A stretch of 64,000 nucleotides of DNA from Candidatus Omnitrophota bacterium (GTDB lineage Bacteria; Hinthialibacterota; Hinthialibacteria; Hinthialibacterales; JAKPRU01): contig JAKQSI010000096.1 in NCBI GenBank assembly GCA_029570205.1, positions 62,001-126,000 of the forward strand. The letters are read 5' to 3'. Positions 8,991-18,006 of the stretch are shown one piece after another. The stretch's first letter is position 1; each line of letters starts with the position of its first letter. The notes below the pieces were generated by a model. It was given only the letters and a program-made list of their open reading frames with translations. It was not told where the DNA came from and searched no databases. The position numbers and the translations under genes are program-made.

Positions 8991-9794
8991 TCATCCTGCG
9001 GCGGAAATGAAAGGGAACTCCGACAGAGAAGCCTGTTTTTCTTTCAGGGTCTCCAGACGCTGATGGAACTTGTCCAGGTAAGGACTCTTGCGCGGCTGTG
9101 AGGACAGGATCCGTATGGCTTCCTCGCACGCCTCCCGCGCCTGGTCGAAATGCCGGCTTTGCTCCAGGGATTCGCAGAGAAAATCATATCCCTCCCCCAC
9201 TTTGCCGGGGAATATGATGTCGAAGAAATACACCGTGCTGGGGCGGTCCAGTACCCTGTCGAAAAAGTCCTGGGAGAAATAGATCGTGCGGATAACCACT
9301 TCGTTGGTGCGATAGAGGGGAAGGATTCTTTCGAAAAGGGGGATCAGGCGATCCATCAATTTTCGAGCGCGGCGGATTTGCACGGGCAAATCGCGACGAG
9401 CCGCGGCCAAAACCTGACGATCCAGTTGGCGCAGTCCGCGCAAGTGATTGCTGTCGTTGATCTCATCCTCGGAGGCATAGAACTCCAGCAGGCGGGCATT
9501 CCCGCGAGCTTTGTCCAGTTCATGCCATAATTCGCCCAGAAACTTGTCGAACAGCCGCTGGTGTTTGCAGCTGATATCGCCACGCTCTGTTACACGGTAC
9601 AGAATGTGAGAGAGGTCTTTCAAAACACGCAGGTGTTTTTCCAGGATTCGATCGATATAACTGTGCGATGGAACCTGAGTTCGTTCCGAAATTTCGAAAA
9701 GGCTCTCTAAGACTCTTCTCAGTTGATAAATTCCTTTGATGAACCGGACGCGAAGGTTATTGCGCCAATTCAGCTGGGGATCGTGCTCGTACAC
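8991..9794 (-). CDS. Helical protein of unknown function, partner of the GT9 gene
   Basis: A 267-residue predicted cytoplasmic, mostly helical protein that I do not recognise. The GTG at 9794 is chosen because it follows AGGAAG at 7-base spacing and lies 10 bases after the GT9 stop; the frame extends further upstream, but only antisense-like sequence inside the GT9 gene. Charged amphipathic helices run throughout, and the C-terminal part (HFDQAREACEEAIRILSSQ) looks like one TPR-type helix pair. The tight spacing implies co-transcription and perhaps a shared role in surface glycan assembly, which is inferred only from linkage. Confidence 0.75.
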   Translation of the reverse strand: MYEHDPQLNWRNNLRVRFIKGIYQLRRVLESLFEISERTQVPSHSYIDRILEKHLRVLKDLSHILYRVTERGDISCKHQRLFDKFLGELWHELDKARGNARLLEFYASEDEINDSNHLRGLRQLDRQVLAAARRDLPVQIRRARKLMDRLIPLFERILPLYRTNEVVIRTIYFSQDFFDRVLDRPSTVYFFDIIFPGKVGEGYDFLCESLEQSRHFDQAREACEEAIRILSSQPRKSPYLDKFHQRLETLKEKQASLSEFPFISAAG

Positions 9795-9804
9795 AGGTTT
9801 CTTC

Positions 9805-10941
9805 CTACCGGCCCGCCAGGGCGAATTGCTCCCGAACGGCATTCCAAACCCGGTCCGCTGAGAGGGACTGCATACAATCCGGCTTCCGGTCGCAGTCGGG
9901 CAAATAACACCCCAAGCAGTCCACAGCCCCCTGCAAAATGGTTCCTTGACCGTACAACTCCAGCTCTGCCGAGGAAGTCGGCCCAACAGGGACAACTACA
10001 CGCTTACCTAATCCCAGGGCAAAATGCAAGCCGAGGGTGTCTCCGGTGACCACGACATCGCACAGATTCATAATGGCCGCAAATTCGGCGAGTGAGTTGT
10101 CTCCGCCGGTGTCGATCACAGGTGTTGTGATGTGTTTCAGGAGATATTCCGCACGGTCCATATCCTCCGGGCCGTACAGCAGAAACACAGTTGCGTCGAG
10201 TTCCAAGTGTGCCCGTTCCGCGATTGACTGAAATCCTTCCACGGTCCACGCTTTCTTTTTCCACCGTCCTCCTGAACCGATATTCAATCCAAGAACAGGT
10301 TTGGTGAAATCAACTTTCCACTCTTCTTTTGCGTGCCGATTTACCTTTTCCGTACATTCCGGTGGAATGGGAACCTGGATTTTTCCGACGGGACCATCAA
10401 GATGGAGAATCTCCAGCATGAGGTCCTGGTAAGTTTTCGTGTTGGCCCGCTTGAGATCATCCCACAGGCTCATCTGCACATAGGGAATCCCGGCTGGATC
10501 GAACGATCTGACCGCTCCCTCCGGGGTGCGACCGAACCCGCGTTTCTCCTTTGCCTGAACCAGCTCCGAAACAGCCGTGCTTTCCGGGTCCAGGTCCAGA
10601 CCGCAGACCAGATCGAATCCCTCCACGGCCAAAATTGCGAGGGTTCCGGGAGTAAGGGCCAGCACGCGGTCAATCGGCTCGATATTCTCCAGCAGGGGAA
10701 CGGCGGAAGGCGCCGTGATCCAGGTGATATGCGCATCCGATTCGGCACGACGGAGCGGTTCCAGCAAAGCCGTTGTCCGCAGCACATCACCGGCGGCGCC
10801 CAGTTTTACGATCAGAATGCGCCGGGAGATTTTCGCTTCATAAGGGCAGTTTGCGCAGACAACCCCCTCGCGTTTATGCGGGCGGCAGGGGCGATCCCCG
10901 ATATACCAGCGGCAGTCCGTATGCATGATTCGGTCTTTCAT
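9805..10941 (-). CDS. Glycosyltransferase family 9 (heptosyltransferase-like) with cysteine clusters
   Basis: GT9 enzymes transfer heptose or related sugars from nucleotide donors to lipopolysaccharide or other surface glycans. The 378-residue protein has the family N-terminal signature ILIVKLGAAGDVLRTTALL and the C-terminal donor-site region GLNIGSGGRWKKKAW and VVTGDTLGLHFALGLGKRVV. The N-terminal Cys residues C10, C19, C29 and C32 are matched by a C-terminal set C342, C345, C350 and C356. I remember similar Cys-rich ends (GDRPCxPHKxxGVxC) in other GT9 proteins, suggesting a bound metal or Fe-S cluster. Two in-frame ATGs occur at the start (10941 and five codons later), neither with a clear ribosome site. 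Confidence 0.88.
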   Translation of the reverse strand: MKDRIMHTDCRWYIGDRPCRPHKREGVVCANCPYEAKISRRILIVKLGAAGDVLRTTALLEPLRRAESDAHITWITAPSAVPLLENIEPIDRVLALTPGTLAILAVEGFDLVCGLDLDPESTAVSELVQAKEKRGFGRTPEGAVRSFDPAGIPYVQMSLWDDLKRANTKTYQDLMLEILHLDGPVGKIQVPIPPECTEKVNRHAKEEWKVDFTKPVLGLNIGSGGRWKKKAWTVEGFQSIAERAHLELDATVFLLYGPEDMDRAEYLLKHITTPVIDTGGDNSLAEFAAIMNLCDVVVTGDTLGLHFALGLGKRVVVPVGPTSSAELELYGQGTILQGAVDCLGCYLPDCDRKPDCMQSLSADRVWNAVREQFALAGR

Positions 10942-11215
10942 GCGGACGATTGTGGCGCAACAGGGCCGCGTTGTCGATGGTCAGGCGGAGTGGACGATGT
11001 AAACAGACAGAAATCGCAGGCAGGCCGGCGGTGATCCACAAAAACACCCGGGATGTTGTATTTCTCCGTAAGAAATATCGCGCGCTTCGCGGTTTGTGCG
11101 GATTTGAGTATTCCCGCCAAAATTCAACAAGGGTTTCCGGGTCCCATGGCCTCTCTTTGCTGGAGAGAGGAATGGTGAGAGTTTTTAAATCCTGGGAAAG
11201 ATACTTTTTGCGTAC
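10942..11215. other. Divergent intergenic region
   Basis: This 274-base gap separates the GT9 gene from the divergent folate/TsaE fusion gene and should hold both promoters. No strong boxes, terminator or repeat stand out. Confidence 0.3.
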
Positions 11216-12280
11216 ATGGAAACGACCTTTATGCCGGAAAAGCAGGCGATTCGCGATCGGATTCGTGAACAAAGGCGGAATCTGGCTCCGTCTGTGCTTG
11301 CCTATAAGAGCCGGTGTATCACTCGGCAGGCGCTCGAACTGATCCGCCGGACAGGCGCCCAGAACATCGCGGCCTTTGCAAGCCTCCCAGGGGAACCGGA
11401 CACGACGGAACTGATCCATGAAATCCTTCAGATGAATTGCACCCTCTGCCTTGCACGCGTGGAGGGCAAGAATCTCACGTTCTACACGGTTTCCGATCCC
11501 GAAAAGCAACTTCGGGCGGTCCCGCCATACAACATCAGGGAACCCATTCCAGATCGTTGCCAAGTCGCGAATCTTCAGTCCATGGATTTAATTTTCACTC
11601 CTGGTCTGGCGTTCGATATCGAGGGGAACCGGCTGGGACAAGGGGCAGGATTTTATGATCGGTTCTTCTTGTCATTTCCCGCGCCCCTTCCGATGCGGGT
11701 CGGGCTGGGCTTTGAATTTCAGATGCACCGCACGATCCCGCATCGGGAATCCGATGTGGCGATTGATGGGGTCATCACGGAGGAGCGGTTCTTTCGTCCC
11801 CGTCATAGCGCCATCATCACCCATTCGCCCGACGAGACGCGTCGACTGGGAGAGCAGCTGGCAAATCGGCTGGCTCCGAATACCATCCTGGGATTACGGG
11901 GACCGCTGGGCTGCGGAAAGACTGTTCTTGTCCAGGGATTGGCAAGAGGATTCGGCGTTGCGGAAAACATCGTGAGTCAGACTTTCACCCTGGCGAAGGA
12001 ATATCGAACCTCAAAAGGCGCGCTTTGGCATGTGGACCTATACCGTTTGACCAACGAATCGGAGATTGACATGGGATTCTGGTCGGAGATTCTCGAAGGG
12101 CCGGGAGTCAAAGCGATTGAGTGGAGCGAACGGTTGGGAGATCGTCTGCCGCTGGATGCCATCATTGCAGAAGCCGCCGTTACAGGCGAGAATCGCCGTA
12201 CATGGTCATTGGCGACTTTCCTGAACAGCCAGCGGGATCTGCACGATTTTTTGCGTGGTTTCGGACACATCGAAAGTTGA
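11216..12280 (+). CDS. 5-formyltetrahydrofolate cyclo-ligase fused to TsaE (t6A synthesis ATPase)
   Basis: One 354-residue frame joins two enzymes. Residues 1 to about 195 are a 5-formyl-THF cyclo-ligase (converts 5-formyl-THF to methenyl-THF with ATP), shown by the basic N-terminal helix (KQAIRDRIREQRRNL) and the family motif RLGQGAGFYDRFF at 139-151. Residues from about 198 are TsaE: P-loop GPLGCGKT (229-236), SQTFTLAKEY where the family has SPTFTLVxEY, WHVDLYRL and IEWSER. TsaE is the ATPase that supports TsaB/TsaD in making threonylcarbamoyl-adenosine on tRNA. tsaB follows 12 bases downstream. The second ATG (11231) could be the real start. Both halves keep their key motifs. Confidence 0.9.
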   Translation: METTFMPEKQAIRDRIREQRRNLAPSVLAYKSRCITRQALELIRRTGAQNIAAFASLPGEPDTTELIHEILQMNCTLCLARVEGKNLTFYTVSDPEKQLRAVPPYNIREPIPDRCQVANLQSMDLIFTPGLAFDIEGNRLGQGAGFYDRFFLSFPAPLPMRVGLGFEFQMHRTIPHRESDVAIDGVITEERFFRPRHSAIITHSPDETRRLGEQLANRLAPNTILGLRGPLGCGKTVLVQGLARGFGVAENIVSQTFTLAKEYRTSKGALWHVDLYRLTNESEIDMGFWSEILEGPGVKAIEWSERLGDRLPLDAIIAEAAVTGENRRTWSLATFLNSQRDLHDFLRGFGHIES

Positions 12281-12292
12281 AGGAGACATGGG

Positions 12293-13000
12293 GTGCTCGT
12301 TCTGGGTGTTGACACGTCAACGAAATTTGTTGCCGCCGGATTGTGGGGTGATGAGGGATTCCTTGGAGAGATCTGCGGGGCCGGGCATCTTCTCAACAGC
12401 GAACGTCTTCTTCCACTGATAATGACTTTGTTGGAATCATCGGGGCGGCACTTGGAAGATCTGACCGGGATTGGCGCAGTGGTCGGGCCGGGCGCATTTA
12501 CCGGCCTGCGAGTCGGGATCGGGACAGTGCAGGGATTGGCCGAAAGCAGGCGCCTGCCGGTGGTGGGGTTGTGTTCCCTGGAGGTTCTGGCGTTCGGGTG
12601 CGGCGCTGCAGGACAGACGGTTTGCCCGTTGATTTATGCGCGAAAGGGGTATGTTTATGCGGCGTTGTATGAAGCAAACGCGCAGGGATTACGGGAGTTG
12701 CAGTCTCCCGCAACGTGTCAGCCGGAAGAAATCGTTCCCTGGATCACAAAGCCGGTCTTGTTTGTCGGAAGCGGTTTTGGGGGGCATCGGGAGTTCTATC
12801 GCGAGGTCCTCAAGGAGAGAGTTCTGGAACCGCCTGAATCTGTTTTGCATCCTTCCCTGGGTCGAAGCGCCGCCTATCTCGCTTATCGGGCGCTGTTGGA
12901 GGGAAAAGGGCACGATCCCGCTCTTCTTCTACCGGAATATCTTGGTGCATCCACAGCGGAGATCAACTGGAAGAAACGGCACAGGGAACCGACTTCTTGA
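12293..13000 (+). CDS. tsaB: tRNA threonylcarbamoyladenosine biosynthesis protein TsaB
   Basis: TsaB is the non-catalytic ASKHA-fold partner that activates TsaD in t6A37 synthesis. The 235-residue protein starts with GVDTSTKFVAAGLW and has the hallmark GPGAFTGLRVGIGTVQGLA. The GTG start is 6 bases after AGGAG, which itself overlaps the end of the upstream fusion gene, so the two are translated from one transcript. The C terminus keeps the ...PEYLGASTAEINW segment seen in the family. tsaD is not in the window. Confidence 0.93.
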   Translation: MLVLGVDTSTKFVAAGLWGDEGFLGEICGAGHLLNSERLLPLIMTLLESSGRHLEDLTGIGAVVGPGAFTGLRVGIGTVQGLAESRRLPVVGLCSLEVLAFGCGAAGQTVCPLIYARKGYVYAALYEANAQGLRELQSPATCQPEEIVPWITKPVLFVGSGFGGHREFYREVLKERVLEPPESVLHPSLGRSAAYLAYRALLEGKGHDPALLLPEYLGASTAEINWKKRHREPTS

Positions 13001-14482
13001 CTACTCAAGATCGTCATGATGAATTCGCTCCAGAAGGCGAGGTCCCCGACATTCTTCATCGAGGGGTTGGATTTCAATGTGGTCGTCTTGCAGAACGAAT
13101 TCGCAAGTGGAAACCGGTTCATCGACCCGGTAAATAAATCGGCCCATTCGAATTTCGGTTCCCGGCCATACGGTCCCGACACACCGCACCGCATGGCCTG
13201 TGCGGATCAAGCCACGGATCTTGGTCTCCAGTTCCACCACCTGGCGACGAATGAGTTCCGCCTGCCCGCGCATTCCCCATTCTGTCCGAACAGCCGTCAT
13301 CAGCATCATCTCCTTGTCGGGAGGAAGAGAGCCTTGATTGGCTTTCAGTTCTTTCAAGGTAAGCGAAAGGGACCGGGCTTTTCGGAGTTGGCTGTCTTTG
13401 TCACTGAGATCAACCTTTAATTCTGCGAGATATTCGTTGAGACGATTCAGTTCCTCGCCCACAATGAGGATGGTGCCCACCTCGTTTTTCGAGCCGATTT
13501 CGTCCGCCCAGATTTCATGTTCCGCACGGGTTGTTCCTCCAAGAATCCGACCGTTTTCACCAAAGAGGTGGATGGACTGACCGGCTGCCAAATCCGATTG
13601 AACAGCGGCTCCTGCCAGGAAAATTGTATGACCGGCCTGGATTTCACTGTAATGAACAGATCGAGCGAGAACACACCCCCTTGCTTCGATTCTTCCACGT
13701 TTGGCTCCCTCCATGCTTCCTCCGATAACTACACATCCATCGGAAAAAATTGAGGCGGCCTCCACAGATTCGCCGACAATCACATCGCCTTTTGCTCGGA
13801 TGACCGTATCGGAGCGTACTGTCCCCAGGATGGCCACGGTTCCGTCCGCAACGAAATCGTTTCCATTTGGAACAACATCGCCGTTGTGCAATTTGACTCC
13901 TACAACCCGATAGACATCGCCATCATAGGAAACCACTCCATCCCGCTCGGCGAGCAGTTCCCGTTTGTCTTGGGAAAGCATGGTTCCTGCTCCGGGAAAC
14001 AACTCTTCCTGGCAGGGAGATTTCCAGGGGATAGGTTTTCCCAGGACATCCTTTCCGTCTTCGCCATCGGTTCCGAGGATTTCGCGGGCGATAGGGTTAT
14101 CTCGTGTGATAGTGAGAGCGCGAACAAATTCATGCACAAACCGGCTGGAATCCCGGCATTTCAGCAGGGACTTATAGATATCCTGATAGACATAGAGATG
14201 CTTGATTTTTCTCGGCTTACCTTCGATGATCGGGGTTCCTTGGGCGATGACGACTGCTTCATCGAAGCGGTTGTCCCGAAAGATCGCGTGAACGGCCGTT
14301 GGGAGGATTCCATGTGTGATACCGTGACGATTGAGAAACTGAAGCAGACGTTCCACATTCCAGCGGTCGGCGAATTTGTGCCGGATCCATACCGTGGCTG
14401 AGAGGGCGTCTTTTGAGACGCTGAGTGTAATTCCACCTTCTTTCAGTGAGCCACCGGCCTCCAGCGTGGACTGTTCGGTCAT
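13001..14482 (-). CDS. DUF342 / FapA-like polymer-forming protein
   Basis: A 493-residue cytoplasmic protein with the FapA/DUF342 layout. The N-terminal domain runs to about residue 200 (ending PKRELLAERDGVV-type sequence). A central parallel beta-helix of Gly-rich turns follows, with repeats such as GDVIVGESVEAASIFSDGCVVIGG, and then a charged coiled-coil segment (LIVGEELNRLNEYLAELKVDLSDKD). Members in several phyla are linked to flagella, pili or envelope assembly, but no biochemical role is secure. AGGAGG precedes the ATG at 14482. It converges on tsaB with no gap between the stop codons. Confidence 0.8.
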   Translation of the reverse strand: MTEQSTLEAGGSLKEGGITLSVSKDALSATVWIRHKFADRWNVERLLQFLNRHGITHGILPTAVHAIFRDNRFDEAVVIAQGTPIIEGKPRKIKHLYVYQDIYKSLLKCRDSSRFVHEFVRALTITRDNPIAREILGTDGEDGKDVLGKPIPWKSPCQEELFPGAGTMLSQDKRELLAERDGVVSYDGDVYRVVGVKLHNGDVVPNGNDFVADGTVAILGTVRSDTVIRAKGDVIVGESVEAASIFSDGCVVIGGSMEGAKRGRIEARGCVLARSVHYSEIQAGHTIFLAGAAVQSDLAAGQSIHLFGENGRILGGTTRAEHEIWADEIGSKNEVGTILIVGEELNRLNEYLAELKVDLSDKDSQLRKARSLSLTLKELKANQGSLPPDKEMMLMTAVRTEWGMRGQAELIRRQVVELETKIRGLIRTGHAVRCVGTVWPGTEIRMGRFIYRVDEPVSTCEFVLQDDHIEIQPLDEECRGPRLLERIHHDDLE

Positions 14483-14696
14483 GCAGACAGAGCCTCCTGT
14501 AATCCGCGATTCTTCTTGGAATGAATGCGATTTTCACTTATAGGGTCAAATAAATAAAGTGTCCATTGAAGGGTCCCGCATCTTGAAAAACCGAATTGTC
14601 TTCTGTATCGTTGTACAAATGTGAGTTCGCGCAAAATTCCGGGTGAATCACAGCGCATGGTGCGCAAAAACACCCGTGACTTGCATGGAGGAAAAG

Positions 14697-15008
14697 ATGC
14701 GGACAATTCGGTGGCTTCTCATTCTGGCATGTTCTCTTTGCCTGGTGGCGGGTTGCGCCACATGGAAGAAAAAGCAGGCTTCTGTGGTGGACGACAAGGC
14801 GATTTGCACTGAGATCGAACAGCGGCTCCTTGCCGAAACGGGTCCAGCTGGCCCGTTTTCTCTCGACGTTGATTCGTATCGGGGGACGGTAACTCTGGAT
14901 GGTGTGGCCGGTTCTGAGGACCAGAAGGCCGCTATCTTGAACGTCGTAAAGGGTGTCGAAGGGGTTGTGGAAGTCCACGACTATATCGAGATGTCCACAA
15001 CACCCTGA
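14697..15008 (+). CDS. BON-domain lipoprotein
   Basis: A 103-residue predicted lipoprotein. The ATG at 14697 follows GGAGG at 5-base spacing and gives a signal peptide ending in the lipobox LVAGC. The mature part is a single BON domain: SLDVDSYRGTVTLDGVAGSEDQKAAILNVVKGVEGVVEVHDYI. BON domains bind membranes or phospholipids and are common in periplasmic stress proteins such as OsmY. An upstream in-frame start at 14643 would ruin the signal peptide and is rejected. Confidence 0.88.
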   Translation: MRTIRWLLILACSLCLVAGCATWKKKQASVVDDKAICTEIEQRLLAETGPAGPFSLDVDSYRGTVTLDGVAGSEDQKAAILNVVKGVEGVVEVHDYIEMSTTP

Positions 15009-15103
15009 GGAATTCCACCGCGCGACTTTCATGCTGACGATTGTCGGGAGAGCGCCGACTTCTGATCGCCGAGCGGGCCTGAGTCATTCTCTCGAGCCGT
15101 GCC

Positions 15104-15538
15104 ATGAATGTCGATTCAATTGTTGATTGGATCAACGAGACTCTCCCGGAGATCCTGAAGTTATTTTTTTTGATTGCGATCCTGGCGGGCATTTTCGTCG
15201 GGACGTTTTTGTTTATCCGGTGGCTGCACAGGCAGGATAGGCGGGAGAGAATGACTCCGGCACAGCGGAAAGCGGAAGCGGATGCAGTCCAGAAACTTCT
15301 GCGCGCCCAACATCTGCTGATGGAAAGCGACCAGAATGTTGCGGAGGCGCAGAAACTGCGCGATCAGGTTGTTATAGAAGACCTGCCCAAATACAAAATT
15401 CGTATTCTGGGCAAGGATCCCAAAAGCCTTCTTACGGATATCGACAACCGCATTCGGGGGGCCAAAATCCGCCTGAGCCGAGCCGTTGCGAAAGAGTCCG
15501 ATCAAATGGCCGATTCTGAGGACGAGGACCTGTTATGA
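15104..15538 (+). CDS. Single-pass membrane protein of unknown function
   Basis: A 144-residue protein with one transmembrane helix near residues 15-38 (EILKLFFLIAILAGIFVGTFLF). A basic cytoplasmic-type stretch (RWLHRQDRRER) follows, then a charged helical domain ending in an acidic tail (DSEDEDLL). I recognise no family. It is 95 bases downstream of the BON lipoprotein and may be co-transcribed with it, which hints at an envelope role. Confidence 0.7.
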   Translation: MNVDSIVDWINETLPEILKLFFLIAILAGIFVGTFLFIRWLHRQDRRERMTPAQRKAEADAVQKLLRAQHLLMESDQNVAEAQKLRDQVVIEDLPKYKIRILGKDPKSLLTDIDNRIRGAKIRLSRAVAKESDQMADSEDEDLL

Positions 15539-15572
15539 GCAAAGCAGCGGACCGGCTGGACAAAGAAGAATG

Positions 15573-16235
15573 TCACGTTTTCACCAGCCCCAGTACCTTC
15601 TGAACCAGATCCTCAATTCCCTTTGCCACATCCTTGATTGACGGGCCGAGCATATAGGCGGGCGTGGTTACAAGATTCCTTTGCGAATCCACGACAGCCT
15701 TATCCACCGGGCATTCCCGGTGAACAGCGCCCATGGATTCCAGGGCGTTGGCTGTTTGCCGGTCGGTCCCGATGGTGATAGTGGGGTTCTTTGCGCCCAG
15801 GACCGCCGCGAGAACGGCCGGAGCGATACAGATTGCACCGATGGGTTTGTGGACCTCCGCCATTTCGGAGACCAGTCGGCGAACCTCCGGCTGGACGCGG
15901 CATCCGGGGCCATCCACCGCAAATGTGCAGAGATTCTTTGCCGCGCCGAATCCGCCGGGGATAATCAGCGCATCCAGATCCCCGACTTTCACTTTGGCAA
16001 CATCCAGGATGTTCCCACGCGCGATCCGCGCAGATTCCACCAGGACATTTCGGGATTGTCCTTTCATCTCCTCATTTGTGAAATGATTGACCACGTGCAT
16101 TTGATCCATGTTGGGAGCCATGCAGACAATCTCGGCCCCGGCCCGGTCCAGGGCCAGGAGTGTCAATACGGCCTCATGTATCTCCGACCCGTCAAAAACG
16201 CCGCATCCGGATAGTAGTACGCCAACTCGAACCAT
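15573..16235 (-). CDS. elbB: ElbB-type DJ-1/PfpI-family glyoxalase-like protein
   Basis: A 220-residue protein matching ElbB (isoprenoid biosynthesis protein with amidotransferase-like domain). Features are VGVLLSGCGVFDGSEIHEAV at the N terminus, DALIIPGGFGAAKNL, and the nucleophile elbow PIGAICIAPAVLAAVLG with its catalytic-type Cys. The E. coli homologue has glyoxalase activity in vitro; the physiological role is unclear. AGGAGG lies 6 bases before the ATG at 16235, which excludes the 24-codon extension upstream. It converges with the membrane-protein gene. Confidence 0.9.
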   Translation of the reverse strand: MVRVGVLLSGCGVFDGSEIHEAVLTLLALDRAGAEIVCMAPNMDQMHVVNHFTNEEMKGQSRNVLVESARIARGNILDVAKVKVGDLDALIIPGGFGAAKNLCTFAVDGPGCRVQPEVRRLVSEMAEVHKPIGAICIAPAVLAAVLGAKNPTITIGTDRQTANALESMGAVHRECPVDKAVVDSQRNLVTTPAYMLGPSIKDVAKGIEDLVQKVLGLVKT

Positions 16236-16366
16236 GGTTATCCTCCTGCTCTGTTGTCTTTTGTTCAACTTACTCATGTTCTTCGCCCCATTCCAGATGA
16301 GGGCCATCGGCAGGCAGGGACACCTGCTCTACTGAAGTGGTGGGACAGACCTCTGTACCCCCTATG

Positions 16367-16407
16367 CTTCCCCCCGAAGATCGGGGGGAATACAAGGGGG
16401 GTTGAGT
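16367..16407 (+). repeat. Dispersed hairpin repeat (CCCCGAAGATCGGGG family), copy A
   Basis: A perfect 10-bp stem TTCCCCCCGA / TCGGGGGGAA with an AGA loop is followed by GGGGGGTTGA. It aligns with copies at 16481-16517 (inverted), 49607-49648 (inverted) and 56548-56587. All are intergenic. Confidence 0.65.
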
Positions 16408-16480
16408 TCAGGATAGGAGAGATTCCAGAGGTGTCGCAGCTGTTTTTCGTGTTAATCGCCGTCTGGCCTTGCTGAGCCGT

Positions 16481-16517
16481 CAACCCCCACCTGACCTTCC
16501 CCGATCTTCGGGGGAGG
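16481..16517 (-). repeat. Dispersed hairpin repeat, copy B
   Basis: Read on the minus strand this is CCTCCCCCGAAGATCGGGG, then a short spacer, then GGTGGGGGTTG, the same order as copy A. It lies only about 75 bases from copy A in the opposite orientation, so the pair forms a large inverted structure between elbB and the LarA-family gene. Confidence 0.65.
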
Positions 16518-16598
16518 AATTGGGCCTGTCCTCCCGGCCTGGCTTTTCGCTATACTGAATGTTCAGATTATCCGGATATTGGACAAGGAGTCTCAGCG

Positions 16599-17909
16599 AT
16601 GGCGCAAGTTTATCTCTCATACGGGACCGGCAAGGTTGGGGTGGAGGTGCCGGATGCCAATTTATTGCAGGTGGTTCACATGAAACCGGTCCCTCCTCTG
16701 GATGATCCTCGGTCGGCTGTGGAGCAGAGCTTGGGGAATCCCATCGGGTGTCCGCCGTTGGCGGAATTGGCGCATGGGCGAGAATCGGCGTGCATTGTCA
16801 TCTCCGATATCACCCGGCCGGTTCCCAATGCAATGATTCTTCCGCCCATTTTACGCACGATCGAGCAGGCCGGCATCCCCAGGAAGAAAATCACCATTCT
16901 GATCGCGACCGGCATTCATCGCCCGAACCTGGGTGAGGAGCTGAAGACCCTGGTGGGACAGGAAATCGCCGCGAATTACCGGATTGTCAATCATTATTCG
17001 GAGCGTTTTGAGGATCACGAATCCCTGGGGGAAGTGGACGGAATCCCGGTCTATATCAACAAGACTTACCTGGAGGCGGACCTGAAGATACTCACCGGGC
17101 TGGTGGAATTGCACCTGATGGCGGGGTATTCCGGGGGCCGGAAATCGATTCTGCCCGGGATTGCCTCGCTGGAAACCATGAAGCACATGCACGGATACCG
17201 GATGATCCAGGAGGAAGGCACGGCAAACGGGCATCTGGACGATAATCCGTTCCATCATGCGGCGGTGAAAGTGGCCCGCATGGCGGGAGTGGATTTCATC
17301 CTGAATGTCACACTGGATGAGTCCAGGAATGTGACCGGTGTGTTTGGAGGCGAGCTGGAGGCGGCTCATCGGAAAGCGGTGGAACTCGTGGCCGCTTCCG
17401 CCCTTGTGGAAGTGCCGGAGGCAGCGGATATCATCCTGACCTGTGGCGGGGGAGCGCCCCTGGATACGACGCTGTATCAGACACTGAAAGCCGTGGCCGG
17501 ATGTCTCGGCGCGATCAAGGAAGGCGGCACGATGATTATTGCAGCCCGCAATGCGGACGGTCCGGGCAGCCCGGAGTTCACCGAATTGCTGCGCAGATTG
17601 AAGAGCTACCGGCACTATTACGAGCTGGTACGCGGTCCGGATTACATTCAGAAAGACCAGTGGATGATCCAGGAACTCTGCAACGGGCTTCACCGCTGTG
17701 AGATACTCTATTATACGGAGGGCCTTACCGCCGAGGATGTGCGGGATTTCCTGATGGAACCGATCCCGTCCCTGCAGGCCGGTCTGGAGATGGCCCTCAA
17801 GAAACACGGTCCGAACGCCAGGGTGCTGGCGATCCCCGAAGGGCCTTATGTGGTTCCCTATTTGAGAGAGCCGATCCGGAATCTCTATTCCTGGGATACA
17901 ACGGTATGA
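16599..17909 (+). CDS. LarA-family nickel-pincer racemase/epimerase
   Basis: A 436-residue protein of the lactate racemase (LarA/DUF2088) family, which uses a nickel-pincer nucleotide covalently held by a lysine to racemise or epimerise 2-hydroxyacids. The key residues align at constant offset with the Lactobacillus plantarum enzyme: D70 and R73 in SDITRP, H107 in TGIHRP, H172 in VELHLMAGY, K182 in SGGRKSILPG (the cofactor-binding lysine) and H198 in HMHGY. AAGGAG lies 8 bases before the ATG. No larB, larC or larE cofactor genes are in the window. The substrate may not be lactate, because the family is functionally diverse. Confidence 0.88.
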   Translation: MAQVYLSYGTGKVGVEVPDANLLQVVHMKPVPPLDDPRSAVEQSLGNPIGCPPLAELAHGRESACIVISDITRPVPNAMILPPILRTIEQAGIPRKKITILIATGIHRPNLGEELKTLVGQEIAANYRIVNHYSERFEDHESLGEVDGIPVYINKTYLEADLKILTGLVELHLMAGYSGGRKSILPGIASLETMKHMHGYRMIQEEGTANGHLDDNPFHHAAVKVARMAGVDFILNVTLDESRNVTGVFGGELEAAHRKAVELVAASALVEVPEAADIILTCGGGAPLDTTLYQTLKAVAGCLGAIKEGGTMIIAARNADGPGSPEFTELLRRLKSYRHYYELVRGPDYIQKDQWMIQELCNGLHRCEILYYTEGLTAEDVRDFLMEPIPSLQAGLEMALKKHGPNARVLAIPEGPYVVPYLREPIRNLYSWDTTV

Positions 17910-18006
17910 CTTGCGAAAGTCCACCCGACTATTGACTTTGCAGCGACCGGGGATAAATATATCTATGGAGAGGTTAGGGATAATTTTCAATTTCAGGACG
18001 GTTGTT

